Assembly (NCBI GenBank): GCA_903970295.1 | Contig: CAJCHQ010000184.1 | Span: 1 to 6,137 of the forward strand | Direction: 5' to 3' | DNA: 6,137 bases | From: Bryobacterales bacterium | Lineage (GTDB): Bacteria; Cyanobacteriota; Vampirovibrionia; Obscuribacterales; Obscuribacteraceae | In this document: piece by piece, positions 1-5,365 of the stretch | Numbering within the stretch: the first letter of the stretch is position 1 | Layout of the letters: every line of letters starts with the position of its first letter | Made by a program: the position numbers and the translations under genes | Notes under the pieces: generated by a model | What the model was told of the DNA's origin: nothing | The model's database searches: none | The model's input: only the letters and a program-made list of their open reading frames with translations

Positions 1-367
1 TCTTGAGCTTGCCATGTTTGCCTGTGGTGGCAGTATCGGCAGAGACGTCAGTCAAGGCGAAGTTTTTAAATCACGCGGTGCCGTCGCAATTGACCAGGCC
101 GCCGATATAAATGTTGTCGCTTCCTGCGGGGATGTCGAGCACGCATTCGCACTCAGTCCAGTCCTTGGTGCCGGTCAGCTCGCGCCCCTCCATGTAGTCA
201 TGACAGACGGTCAGCTCGCGCCCGGCGTCGGTGCGGAAGAATAATGTGGCGTTGCCCACAAGCGCTTCAGTTTTGACCGAGCCCGAGAGCTTAACGCGCT
301 TGCCGACGTAGGCGTCCGCGTGCACGGCCTGCAAAAGTGCTCCCCATACGGCACCATCGACATTCAC
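1..367 (-). pseudogene. Broken gene for a small beta-rich (carbohydrate-binding-like) domain protein
   Basis: The minus-strand frame reads from a GTG at 367 to a TGA at 71-73 (98 codons). It carries the pattern of a widespread small bacterial domain: W-G-x-L-x-Q, then A-x-x-Y-x-GKRV-x-LSG-x-VKTE, then T-G-T-x-D-W, then V-L-D-I-P, then an I-x-x-G-x-L strand. After D-G-T-A the frame hits TGA. If that codon were TGG (Trp), it would continue as W-F-K-N-F-A-L-T-D-V-S-A-D with no stop to the window edge, matching the usual W-x-D-D-x-x-F-E-x-V end of the family. Upstream, the frame meets TGA at 392-394, and the usual N-terminal part is absent. No Shine-Dalgarno site is obvious before the GTG. I read this as a pseudogene with a Trp-to-stop change and a lost 5' end. 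Homologues occur alone or fused to regulators and kinases; their ligand is unknown to me. The domain match is from memory of family patterns; the stop is seen directly. Confidence 0.6.
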
Positions 368-654
368 ACAGGCAGATACCGCTCTAAATATTCAGACTGA
401 AGTTGAGCGCGTTCGCGGCATAACTCCATCACGATCATTTCCCCAGACCTTGTCCAGGCTGCTACCACCAGCCGACTGTTCGACGCGCCGGCAAGAAAAA
501 ATAGCCGAGATCAAATCCGGCGGTAGAGAAGTATGTTCTGAACAGCTCGAAAACCTTCTCTGGTGGAGTCTACAATCAGGGTACCGGATGAGACCTCATA
601 GGCTACCCGATCAAGATAAGCACTGGATGTTGTGCTGATCGCAAGTCCACCGGC
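364..654 (-). other. Possible decayed minus-strand coding remnant
   Basis: One minus-strand frame runs from just after a TAA (655-657) to a TGA (364-366), with a single internal TGA at 511-513. The first half reads S-A-Y-L-D-R-V-A-Y-E-V-x-S-G-T-L-I-V-D, which has the strand pattern of a small beta-rich domain (vaguely KTSC-like, unproven). The second half ends in a charged helix, E-L-C-R-E-R-A-Q-L-Q-S-E-Y-L-E-R-Y. There is no good start codon or ribosome binding site, so this is not called as a gene. It could be the debris of one, or chance. It abuts the broken gene to its left. Confidence 0.2.
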
Positions 655-674
655 TTAGCAAATTGCACTCACCT

Positions 675-707
675 TGAAATGTGAAAAATATCCTGAAATG
701 TGAAAAA
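675..707. repeat. 14-bp direct repeat, two copies
   Basis: TGAAATGTGAAAAA occurs at 675-688 and again at 694-707, perfectly conserved, with a start-to-start distance of 19 bp. The copies lie in a gene-free AT-rich stretch. They could be a pair of regulator half-sites on nearly the same face of the helix (just under two turns) or a small local duplication. Only the repeat itself is certain. Confidence 0.75.
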
Positions 708-748
708 GACATCGAAACATTCGTCTGCTAGGACCCATGTAAATTTGG

Positions 749-763
749 TCTTGTCAGACAAGA
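749..763. repeat. Perfect 15-bp palindrome (7-bp arms)
   Basis: TCTTGTC, a single central A, then GACAAGA form a perfect inverted repeat. There is no T-run beside it and the centre is too tight for an RNA hairpin, so it resembles a dimeric repressor operator rather than a terminator. It lies about 130-150 bp upstream of the promoter at 896-924, too far for simple promoter occlusion. Its function is unknown. Confidence 0.5.
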
Positions 764-895
764 TCAAAGACGGCTTGGACAGTCGCATAAATTCTTGAGT
801 AGGTGTGGAAAAGCTGGACCGCGGGGGTTCTGAAATCAGTGCTTTTTTTCTTATTAACAAGAGAGTCCTGAACTAACGACTGGCTGAAAGTCATA

Positions 896-924
896 TTGAC
901 GAGAATTGGGGACAGACTTAGAAT
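896..924 (+). promoter_or_regulatory. Sigma70-type promoter of the small TPR gene
   Basis: TTGACG at 896-901 and TAGAAT at 919-924 are separated by exactly 17 bp, so each hexamer has one mismatch to the consensus. Transcription would start near 931. That leaves a leader of about 20 nt before the TTG at 952, but only about 6 nt before the TTG at 937, which helps choose the start of the gene downstream. Confidence 0.6.
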
Positions 925-951
925 GCAGACATCGAATTGTGGGGGCAACAT

Positions 952-1425
952 TTGAACATCAGCGCCCCAAAATTGATTTTCATAACTTTGTTGCAGGCAA
1001 TCGTGCTGGACAAAACCCTCTTCATTGCCCGAGAGGCCTATTCGCAACCGTCGGAAGACCAAACGCCAAAAGAGATTAAACCAGTTGGTACGTCACCAGT
1101 AGATTCTGAAGTGTTGCGTACTCAGGCGACCAACCTTGCCAGAAATCTCAATTTCGCGAGAGCCATTATCCCACTCAATGAATTACTTAAGCAGCATCCG
1201 AAAGATAGAGATGCATGGTACCGCCGAGCTTTTTGCCACAAATCCTTAGGAAATCTGGTGGCGGAATCTAAGGATCTGAATTGCGCTACCGCTGGTCTAA
1301 TGCTGGTTGACGCTGTTGATGTACAAAATTCTGAGTATTTTCGAGTACAAAGAGATATGGCGCCGCTAGAACACCCAATCAAGCCGACGAATAGACTTCA
1401 AAAGGTGATTATGTTAAGTCAATGA
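952..1425 (+). CDS. Small TPR-repeat protein with N-terminal hydrophobic segment
   Basis: This encodes a 157-aa protein if TTG at 952 is the start. A GGGGG tract (941-945) lies 6 nt before it and the predicted transcription start is near 931. TTG at 937 (162 aa) is the alternative; a stop at 919-921 limits the frame. Residues 8-19 are hydrophobic (L-I-F-I-T-L-L-Q-A-I-V-L) after a single Lys, like a signal peptide or anchor, though the D-K that follows is unusual. Residues 31-52 are a polar, Pro-rich linker. Residues about 54-84 and 86-115 form two TPR-like helix pairs: A-x-x-L-A-R-x-L-N-F-A-R-A-I-x-x-L-N-E-L-L-K then D-A-W-Y-R-R-A-x-x-x-x-x-L-G. TPRs are protein-protein docking modules, and no enzyme domain is present. 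It may be a shortened relic of a longer TPR protein. Real expression is supported mainly by the promoter; the function is unknown. Confidence 0.55.
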   Translation: MNISAPKLIFITLLQAIVLDKTLFIAREAYSQPSEDQTPKEIKPVGTSPVDSEVLRTQATNLARNLNFARAIIPLNELLKQHPKDRDAWYRRAFCHKSLGNLVAESKDLNCATAGLMLVDAVDVQNSEYFRVQRDMAPLEHPIKPTNRLQKVIMLSQ

Positions 1426-1520
1426 CCTAATCGGAGAACGAATTTGTCTCTAGCTGCAACATCCTCGACATGCACGTCAACGTGGCAAATGCGAAGCCTG
1501 TTCAGGTTACGAGTTAACTG

Positions 1521-1553
1521 AAAACGAGGGCGGAACCGAAGCTTCCGCTCTCG
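1521..1553 (-). terminator. Hairpin with T-run on the minus strand, terminator-like
   Basis: Positions 1525-1535 pair with 1543-1553: an 11-bp stem with one G-U pair around a 7-nt loop. On the minus strand the stem is followed by TTTT (1524-1521), giving an intrinsic-terminator form. On the plus strand the stem is followed by a mixed sequence without a T-run, so it would be a poor terminator for the TPR gene that ends 100 nt upstream. The stem is certain; the activity is inferred. Confidence 0.5.
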
Positions 1554-1576
1554 CTAGTCTAGAGATTATTTATGTC

Positions 1577-1609
1577 AAAAACCACCTAACGGCCAAGGCC
1601 GGGAGGTGG
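1577..1609 (-). terminator. Second minus-strand terminator-like hairpin
   Basis: CCACCT (1582-1587) pairs with AGGTGG (1604-1609). Inside, CGGCC (1590-1594) pairs with GGCCG (1597-1601), with an AA/GG internal mismatch between the two stems. Read on the minus strand the hairpin is followed directly by TTTTT (1581-1577), the classic Rho-independent form. It stands just upstream, in minus-strand direction, of the hairpin at 1525-1553, so the two would act in tandem on one transcript arriving from the right. Confidence 0.55.
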
Positions 1610-1706
1610 AGTTCCAGGGTTAAGGCTGGTTGCGAGGTGCGTGACGAGGTGCATATGATGACCGTTGCGGACGTCGGGAAAACGGCGAGGATAGGGAAAC
1701 CCGAGA

Positions 1707-1724
1707 TAGTGGTTGTGACCACTA
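1707..1724. repeat. Perfect 7-bp hairpin with tetraloop
   Basis: TAGTGGT, loop TGTG, then ACCACTA form a perfect inverted repeat. No T-run follows on either strand. It lies between the terminator-like hairpins and the tandem repeat, and could be part of a structured RNA or a protein-binding site. Confidence 0.5.
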
Positions 1725-1729
1725 GACGT

Positions 1730-1797
1730 TTTCCATCCGACCTCTTTTTCAAAGCCAAGCCAAAGCCAAGCCAAAGCCGCAACCATTTCCATCCGAC
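1730..1797. repeat. 11-bp tandem repeat flanked by 12-bp direct repeats
   Basis: CAAAGCCAAGC is repeated 2.6 times without mismatch at 1750-1778. The array is bracketed by two identical copies of TTTCCATCCGAC at 1730-1741 and 1786-1797, 56 bp apart. The tandem array is probably a replication-slippage product. The flanking copies could be a duplication left by an insertion or deletion event, or paired binding sites. The repeats are seen directly; their origin is inferred. Confidence 0.8.
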
Positions 1798-1859
1798 TTT
1801 CCGCTTGGTCTCTATCCTGGGGCCGAGCTATTGGATGTAACCAGAAACCCTTCTATTGG

Positions 1860-1891
1860 ACACCATATACGGTGTGGTTAAGTCACACCAT
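1860..1891. repeat. Mutually exclusive small hairpins
   Basis: ACACCAT occurs at 1860-1866 and 1885-1891. Between them GGTGTG (1871-1876) can pair either back with ACACC at 1860-1864 (6-nt loop) or forward with CACACC at 1884-1889 (7-nt loop). The arrangement resembles a switchable leader or a set of repressor half-sites. An 8-bp direct repeat, CTATTGGA (1828-1835 and 1853-1860), lies just before it. Confidence 0.4.
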
Positions 1892-2005
1892 GTTGCGTGC
1901 GATTTGCCATGCGCTCTACCGCTTACTTGCTTTCGATTGGGCCGAGCGCCATTTTGCTTGAATAGTTAATGCATTGAATGTCTTACTGTGCATGAGAGAG
2001 TATAT

Positions 2006-2033
2006 TAGATATTAAACGATGATATAATATCTA
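2006..2033. promoter_or_regulatory. Probable HipB operator (inverted repeat)
   Basis: TAGATATTA (2006-2014) and TAATATCTA (2025-2033) are perfect reverse complements separated by 10 bp, giving about two helical turns between arm centres. A related half-site, TAAATATCA, follows at 2039-2047. The right arm overlaps the -10 element of the promoter, so a bound HipB dimer would block RNA polymerase. HipB proteins are known to repress their own operons through inverted repeats. Assignment to this HipB rests on position and symmetry, not on a matched motif. Confidence 0.55.
2020..2028 (+). promoter_or_regulatory. Extended -10 promoter of hipBA
   Basis: TG at 2020-2021, one base, then a perfect TATAAT at 2023-2028 form a consensus extended -10 element. 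The -35 position (2000-2005, GTATAT) is poor, which extended -10 promoters tolerate. Transcription would start near 2035, leaving a leader of about 48 nt before hipB. Confidence 0.6.
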
Positions 2034-2082
2034 TTGTATTAAATATCACGGCCAAAATAGTTAATAGAACAACTAATTAGTC

Positions 2083-2373
2083 ATGGAAAGCTTGTACGAA
2101 ACTCTGCAGAAGGCTAGGCTCGCCAAAGGGCTCACTCAAGCTCAGCTGGCTGATTTATTGCAAGTCGGACAGAGTTACTTGTCACAGGTCGAACGTGGCA
2201 AGCATGACATAAAAAGCGGCACTCTAATTGAATGGGCGCGAGTCCTAGATCTAGAGGTCATGTTAGTTCCAAAGAATCACGTGCCAGCGGTTTCTTATCT
2301 CATTCGCTCAGACAAATCACCACAATCTGAAGAGTTGCCGTCGGCATATGGTCCTCTACCGGATGAGGTCTAA
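2083..2373 (+). CDS. hipB: HipB-type XRE-family antitoxin and repressor
   Basis: This encodes a 96-aa DNA-binding antitoxin. HipB proteins form dimers that bind operators in their own promoter and sequester the partner kinase HipA. Residues about 4-60 form a Cro/CI-type five-helix domain: R-L-A-K-G-L-T-Q-A-Q-L-A-D-L-L-Q-V leads into the recognition helix Q-S-Y-L-S-Q-V-E-R-G-K (residues 30-40). The segment L-D-L-E-V-M-L-V-P-K (55-64) is the short strand typical of HipB dimerisation. Residues about 75-96 are a polar tail. ATG 2083 is the only start, because an in-frame TAA lies at 2074-2076. No Shine-Dalgarno site is visible, so translation may be weak or depend on the AT-rich leader. The stop is 1 nt before the HipA start, so the two are surely co-transcribed. 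Family call is strong; the target operator is inferred. Confidence 0.9.
   Translation: MESLYETLQKARLAKGLTQAQLADLLQVGQSYLSQVERGKHDIKSGTLIEWARVLDLEVMLVPKNHVPAVSYLIRSDKSPQSEELPSAYGPLPDEV
2361..2368 (+). promoter_or_regulatory. Ribosome binding site of hipA
   Basis: GGATGAGG, with GAGG at 2365-2368, lies 6 nt before ATG 2375. It sits inside the last codons of hipB and decides the start of hipA in favour of 2375 over the in-frame ATGs at 2348 and 2363. Confidence 0.7.
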
Positions 2374-2374
2374 T

Positions 2375-4171
2375 ATGGCAATCCGCAATCTCTTGGTCTA
2401 CCTCAACGACTACTACGTCGGCATGCTCACCCAGCTTTTGGATGGGAGGACAGTCCTCGCCTTTGACGAAGACTATCTAAAAGACCCGGCGAGACCGACC
2501 CTAAGTCTTTCATACAAGAATGTATTCCAAGATGTAGCTTCTGTTCGCGACATCATTTCACCGTCAGGAAAGCTACCTCCGTTTTTTTCCAATCTTTTGC
2601 CGGAAGGGAAGTTAAGAACCTATCTCGCACGCAAAGCCAGTGTGCGTGAAACTAAGGAGTTTCCTCTACTGGAAGCATTATCTGATGATTTGCCTGGTGC
2701 GATAAGGTTACATAGTGATGAAAAATCAAACACTGCTCCAACCGAATCAACAAATGTAGAGGACACGTCAAGCCGGGCGACTGAAGGTCAACTACGCTTC
2801 TCACTTGCAGGCATGCAACTGAAGTTTTCCGGTGAGCTCGTAAACTCCAAAATCGTGATACCAGCACGAGGCGTCGGTGGGCATTGGATAGTCAAACTTC
2901 CGTCGCCTGGGTATTCCAATCTCAACGAGTTAGAGTACTCAATGCTTCGGTTAGCATCAGAAATTGGGATAACCGTTCCCGATTTTCGTCTTGTTCCGCT
3001 CTCCCATGTCGAGAACTTACCGAAGGACCTTCCAGAAGCAATTGATGGAGATTGCCTTTTGTCAAAGAGGTTTGATCGCACCAGCAGCGGTGCGCGAATT
3101 CACATGGAAGACTTTGCTCAAGTCTTCTCTCTCTTTGAGAAGTATGACGAAAGATACAACTATCAATCAATTGCAAACGTTCTTTGGCTGGAAACCGGAC
3201 TCGATGACGTGCTGGAATTTGTTCGTCGACTTGTTCACACATTTGCTATTGGTAATGCTGACATGCACATGAAAAACTGGGCGCTGATTTATCCAGATGG
3301 TCGCCAACCAAAGTTATCGCCCGCCTATGATCTTGTTTCGACAATTGTATATCCAAACATTCTTTGTTCACTACCCCACAAAATGGCCGGAATCAAGGAA
3401 TGTAATCAGATCGGAATTGAGGCTTTCAAAAACTTTGCGCAAATTGCGAGGCTGCCTGAAAGACCAATCGTAAAAGCAGCCAATGAGACGGCTGACGCGA
3501 TTAAGGATTCATGGGCAAAATTGCGGGATGAGCTTCCCATGCCTGAATCCTTCAAACGCTTGATTGAAGAACACATGAAAACAATTCCTTTGCTAAATGA
3601 ACGCGTTACCATCAATATTTCTGGAGTCAGCACCCGACCGCGCACAACACAGCCGGTAACAGCATTTGTTGAAGCACGCGTTGAGCTCGATCAGAACGTT
3701 CCGCAGCGGGCAATAGTTTATCGAAAGAAAGATGGTGGTCAAGTAGAGCTACAAGCCCCAAGACGAATGGTATCCGCACTACTAAGTAAGCAACTGGGTG
3801 AGTTGATTCACGCTCATCCAGACTTCGCAAACCGAGCATTAACCGCCTTTGTTGGTTCAGAACTATACAACGAATGGCGCAAAGAGACTTTCATTCGAAT
3901 AGAACACCAGCGAATTGACGGTGGTCTCGATCCTAGACAACTCAAGGAAGAAGAGATCACGATCAGGGCAACGTTGTTTCCCATTAATTGGCGCAAGCTG
4001 GAAGATCGCTATAAATCCGAGGAACGTAGCGCCATCATCGACTTCCAACTAGCGAATGGTGATCTCTGGACTGGCGAATGCAAATTGATTTCAATAAGCA
4101 ACATTGAGCTTCATCCAGATGGCAGACGAACTGCAGAAATTCAATTTAAACCAAATAAGCCAATAAAATGA
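2375..4171 (+). CDS. hipA: HipA-type Ser/Thr kinase toxin with long C-terminal extension
   Basis: This encodes 598 aa from ATG 2375; HipA proteins are usually about 400-450 aa. Residues 5-110 are the N-terminal subdomain (L-V-Y-L-N-D-Y-Y-V-G; F-S-N-L-L-P-E-G; D-D-L-P-G-A-I-R-L), followed by a polar linker (114-139). The kinase core has the glycine-rich loop S-L-A-G-M-Q-L-K-F-S with Ser143 at the position of the E. coli autophosphorylated Ser150. It also has I-V-K-L-P (Lys174, ATP), K-R-F-D-R (231-235), the catalytic N-A-D-M-H-M-K-N (Asp296, Asn301) and the metal-binding P-A-Y-D (Asp319). The core ends near residue 411. Residues 412-598 are an extra region I do not recognise: strands, a helical middle (P-R-R-M-V-S-A-L-L-S-K-Q-L-G), then more strands. 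E. coli HipA phosphorylates glutamyl-tRNA synthetase and halts translation; the target here is unknown. Catalytic residues are intact, so an active toxin is expected, held by HipB. Confidence 0.92.
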   Translation: MAIRNLLVYLNDYYVGMLTQLLDGRTVLAFDEDYLKDPARPTLSLSYKNVFQDVASVRDIISPSGKLPPFFSNLLPEGKLRTYLARKASVRETKEFPLLEALSDDLPGAIRLHSDEKSNTAPTESTNVEDTSSRATEGQLRFSLAGMQLKFSGELVNSKIVIPARGVGGHWIVKLPSPGYSNLNELEYSMLRLASEIGITVPDFRLVPLSHVENLPKDLPEAIDGDCLLSKRFDRTSSGARIHMEDFAQVFSLFEKYDERYNYQSIANVLWLETGLDDVLEFVRRLVHTFAIGNADMHMKNWALIYPDGRQPKLSPAYDLVSTIVYPNILCSLPHKMAGIKECNQIGIEAFKNFAQIARLPERPIVKAANETADAIKDSWAKLRDELPMPESFKRLIEEHMKTIPLLNERVTINISGVSTRPRTTQPVTAFVEARVELDQNVPQRAIVYRKKDGGQVELQAPRRMVSALLSKQLGELIHAHPDFANRALTAFVGSELYNEWRKETFIRIEHQRIDGGLDPRQLKEEEITIRATLFPINWRKLEDRYKSEERSAIIDFQLANGDLWTGECKLISISNIELHPDGRRTAEIQFKPNKPIK

Positions 4172-4186
4172 TCGCCTGTATGCCAC

Positions 4187-4201
4187 CGGGCAGCGAGCCC
4201 G
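4187..4201 (+). other. Short GC-rich hairpin after hipA
   Basis: CGGGC (4187-4191) pairs with GCCCG (4197-4201) around a 5-nt loop, 16 nt after the hipA stop. No T-run follows closely (the nearest, TTTTT, is at 4233-4237), so it is at best a weak or Rho-assisted terminator. It may instead protect the 3' end of the mRNA. Confidence 0.35.
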
Positions 4202-4275
4202 TCGCCTCGTTTCGGTCCTCGATACGCATGCCTTTTTCAACCTTGTTAGCATATTATGGATGATGGAGGATTCTT

Positions 4276-5328
4276 ATGGCCGCCGCTCCGGAACATGCAA
4301 CAGCATTAGTAGCGAACGCTCACGAAGGCGGAAAGCTGAGTCGCAATCAAGCTGCTTTGCTTGAACAGAAGGCAGATGCTGATCCGACTGATCTTGATTC
4401 GCGCGTAAGTTTGCTTGGCTATTATCATCGAACTTCGATGCTAACCTGGTCTGGCTTTCTGTCGGTAGTCATCTGGAGCAAGTCAAAACAGCATGAGCGC
4501 TATATGAGCCTAATCAGGTGGTTTATTGAAAATCATCCGAACAGACCCGAGGCCGGACTCATTGAAATGTGTCCTCCTTATGGTTTTGACCGAACTGTGT
4601 CGCAGGAACTAGAGACGCTTTGGCTAAGAAAAATCGAGGAATACCCAGGTGACTTAGGTGTTTTGAGCAACGCCGCGTCTTTTTTTCATCAGGCCACTCG
4701 CAACTTCGGTAAGTCTGATGAGCTATTGCGGCAAGCGCAAGAGTTGGATTCGGATAACCCTTATTGGGTAGGAAGACGATCCCATTTAGATAGCCTAAGA
4801 GCTAAAGGCGGATCCGAATTTGTGCTGTCCGCACTATCAACTAAGGAAGATCAAATCGAAAAAAGCGTACGAGTAAACCCATTCGACCTGGGAGAACTTG
4901 CCAATTTGGCCTTTGCGGTTGGAGATTATGACAAAGCAAGAATGGCGGCAGACCGTTTATTATCGATAGCTTCAACCGGACATGATTTTGATGATTTGGA
5001 TTATGGGAACGGAATTCATGACGGCAACTGTATTTTGGGCAGAATCGCACTTCGCGAGGGCGACATTGACACCGCAGAGCAGTTCTTAGGCAAAGCATCA
5101 CGTTCGCCAGGATCTCCCTCGCTGAATTCCTTCGGACCACGTATGGATCTTGCACAAGATCTGCTTGATCGTGGCAAACGAAGGTCTGTTCTAAATTACC
5201 TGTGGCAGTGTCATCGATTCTGGAATGGCATCTCTGGAACGCCTTTTATATTGCTCTGGACGGCATTGATAAGCGTGGGAATGAAACCACGCCTCAATTG
5301 CGTGGGTAGATTGCCAGAAGTAAAGTAA
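4276..5328 (+). CDS. TPR-like repeat protein, 350 aa, function unknown
   Basis: The start at ATG 4276 is well supported by GGAGGA at 4265-4270 with a 5-nt spacer. The protein belongs to a scattered bacterial family of helical-repeat proteins. Recognisable pieces are A-D-x-x-P-x-D-L-D-S-R-x-x-L-L-G-Y-Y (34-50), W-F-I-E-N-H-P (82-88), L-W-L-R-K-I-E-E-Y-P-G-D (115-126), N-A-A-S-F-F (132-137), E-L-L-R-Q-A-Q-E-L-D-S-D-N-P-Y-W (149-164), G-D-Y-D-K-A-R (216-222) and S-F-G-P-x-M-D-L-A-x-D-L-L-D-R-G (285-300). Residues 55-67 are hydrophobic, but there is no N-terminal signal, so the protein is probably cytoplasmic. The last 30 residues lack the P-D-F-x-x-N ending I associate with the family and may be divergent. 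It lies about 100 nt after hipA with its own ribosome binding site and a possible TATTAT at 4252-4257. A link to hipBA is not shown. Confidence 0.85.
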   Translation: MAAAPEHATALVANAHEGGKLSRNQAALLEQKADADPTDLDSRVSLLGYYHRTSMLTWSGFLSVVIWSKSKQHERYMSLIRWFIENHPNRPEAGLIEMCPPYGFDRTVSQELETLWLRKIEEYPGDLGVLSNAASFFHQATRNFGKSDELLRQAQELDSDNPYWVGRRSHLDSLRAKGGSEFVLSALSTKEDQIEKSVRVNPFDLGELANLAFAVGDYDKARMAADRLLSIASTGHDFDDLDYGNGIHDGNCILGRIALREGDIDTAEQFLGKASRSPGSPSLNSFGPRMDLAQDLLDRGKRRSVLNYLWQCHRFWNGISGTPFILLWTALISVGMKPRLNCVGRLPEVK

Positions 5329-5365
5329 CTGCACTCCTGAGCGATCTCTGGCTGACGCATATCTG

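Larger units (their letters stand above)
368..895. other. Gene-poor stretch
   Basis: No frame on either strand in this stretch has a start, a ribosome binding site and a protein-like sequence together. The short open frames at 450-638 (plus) and 669-860 (minus) look like chance. What can be seen is the decayed minus-strand frame, a 14-bp direct repeat (675-707) and a 15-bp palindrome (749-763), listed separately. The right end leads into the promoter of the small TPR gene. Confidence 0.5.
1426..2005. other. Structured non-coding stretch before hipBA
   Basis: No gene is called here. One plus-strand frame stays open from 1454 to 1840, but it lacks a ribosome binding site and a recognisable protein pattern. 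Minus-strand frames at 1570-1792 encode repetitive peptides produced by the tandem repeat. The stretch holds an unusual density of inverted and direct repeats (1525-1553, 1582-1609, 1633-1652, 1707-1724, 1730-1797, 1860-1889). This would fit a structured transcript or a recombination scar better than a protein gene. Confidence 0.5.

Noticed and set aside
1..367. TGA recoded as Trp (alternative genetic code or selenocysteine)
   Set aside because: Trp is encoded by TGG in the intact genes and hipA ends in TGA. The gene is also missing its 5' end, so decay is simpler.
754..1062. Minus-strand 102-codon frame opposite the small TPR gene
   Set aside because: It overlaps the promoter and start of a better supported plus-strand gene and shows no domain pattern.
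1586..1792. Minus-strand 68-codon frame starting at 1792 as a small protein
   Set aside because: It has only a weak upstream purine run, its stop falls inside a terminator-like hairpin, and its N-terminus is a by-product of the 11-bp repeat. It is kept only as a remote possibility.
1730..1797. CRISPR array
   Set aside because: The units are 11 bp and directly abutting, without spacers, and no cas genes are present.
1454..1840. Long plus-strand stop-free frame (GTG start at 1637 possible)
   Set aside because: It has no ribosome binding site. Its sequence follows the hairpins and tandem repeat (K-A-K-P-K-P), and it matches no family I know.
2348..2374. Upstream in-frame ATGs (2348, 2363) as the start of hipA
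   Set aside because: They would overlap hipB, have no ribosome binding site and precede the normal start of the HipA fold. ATG 2375 has GAGG 6 nt upstream.
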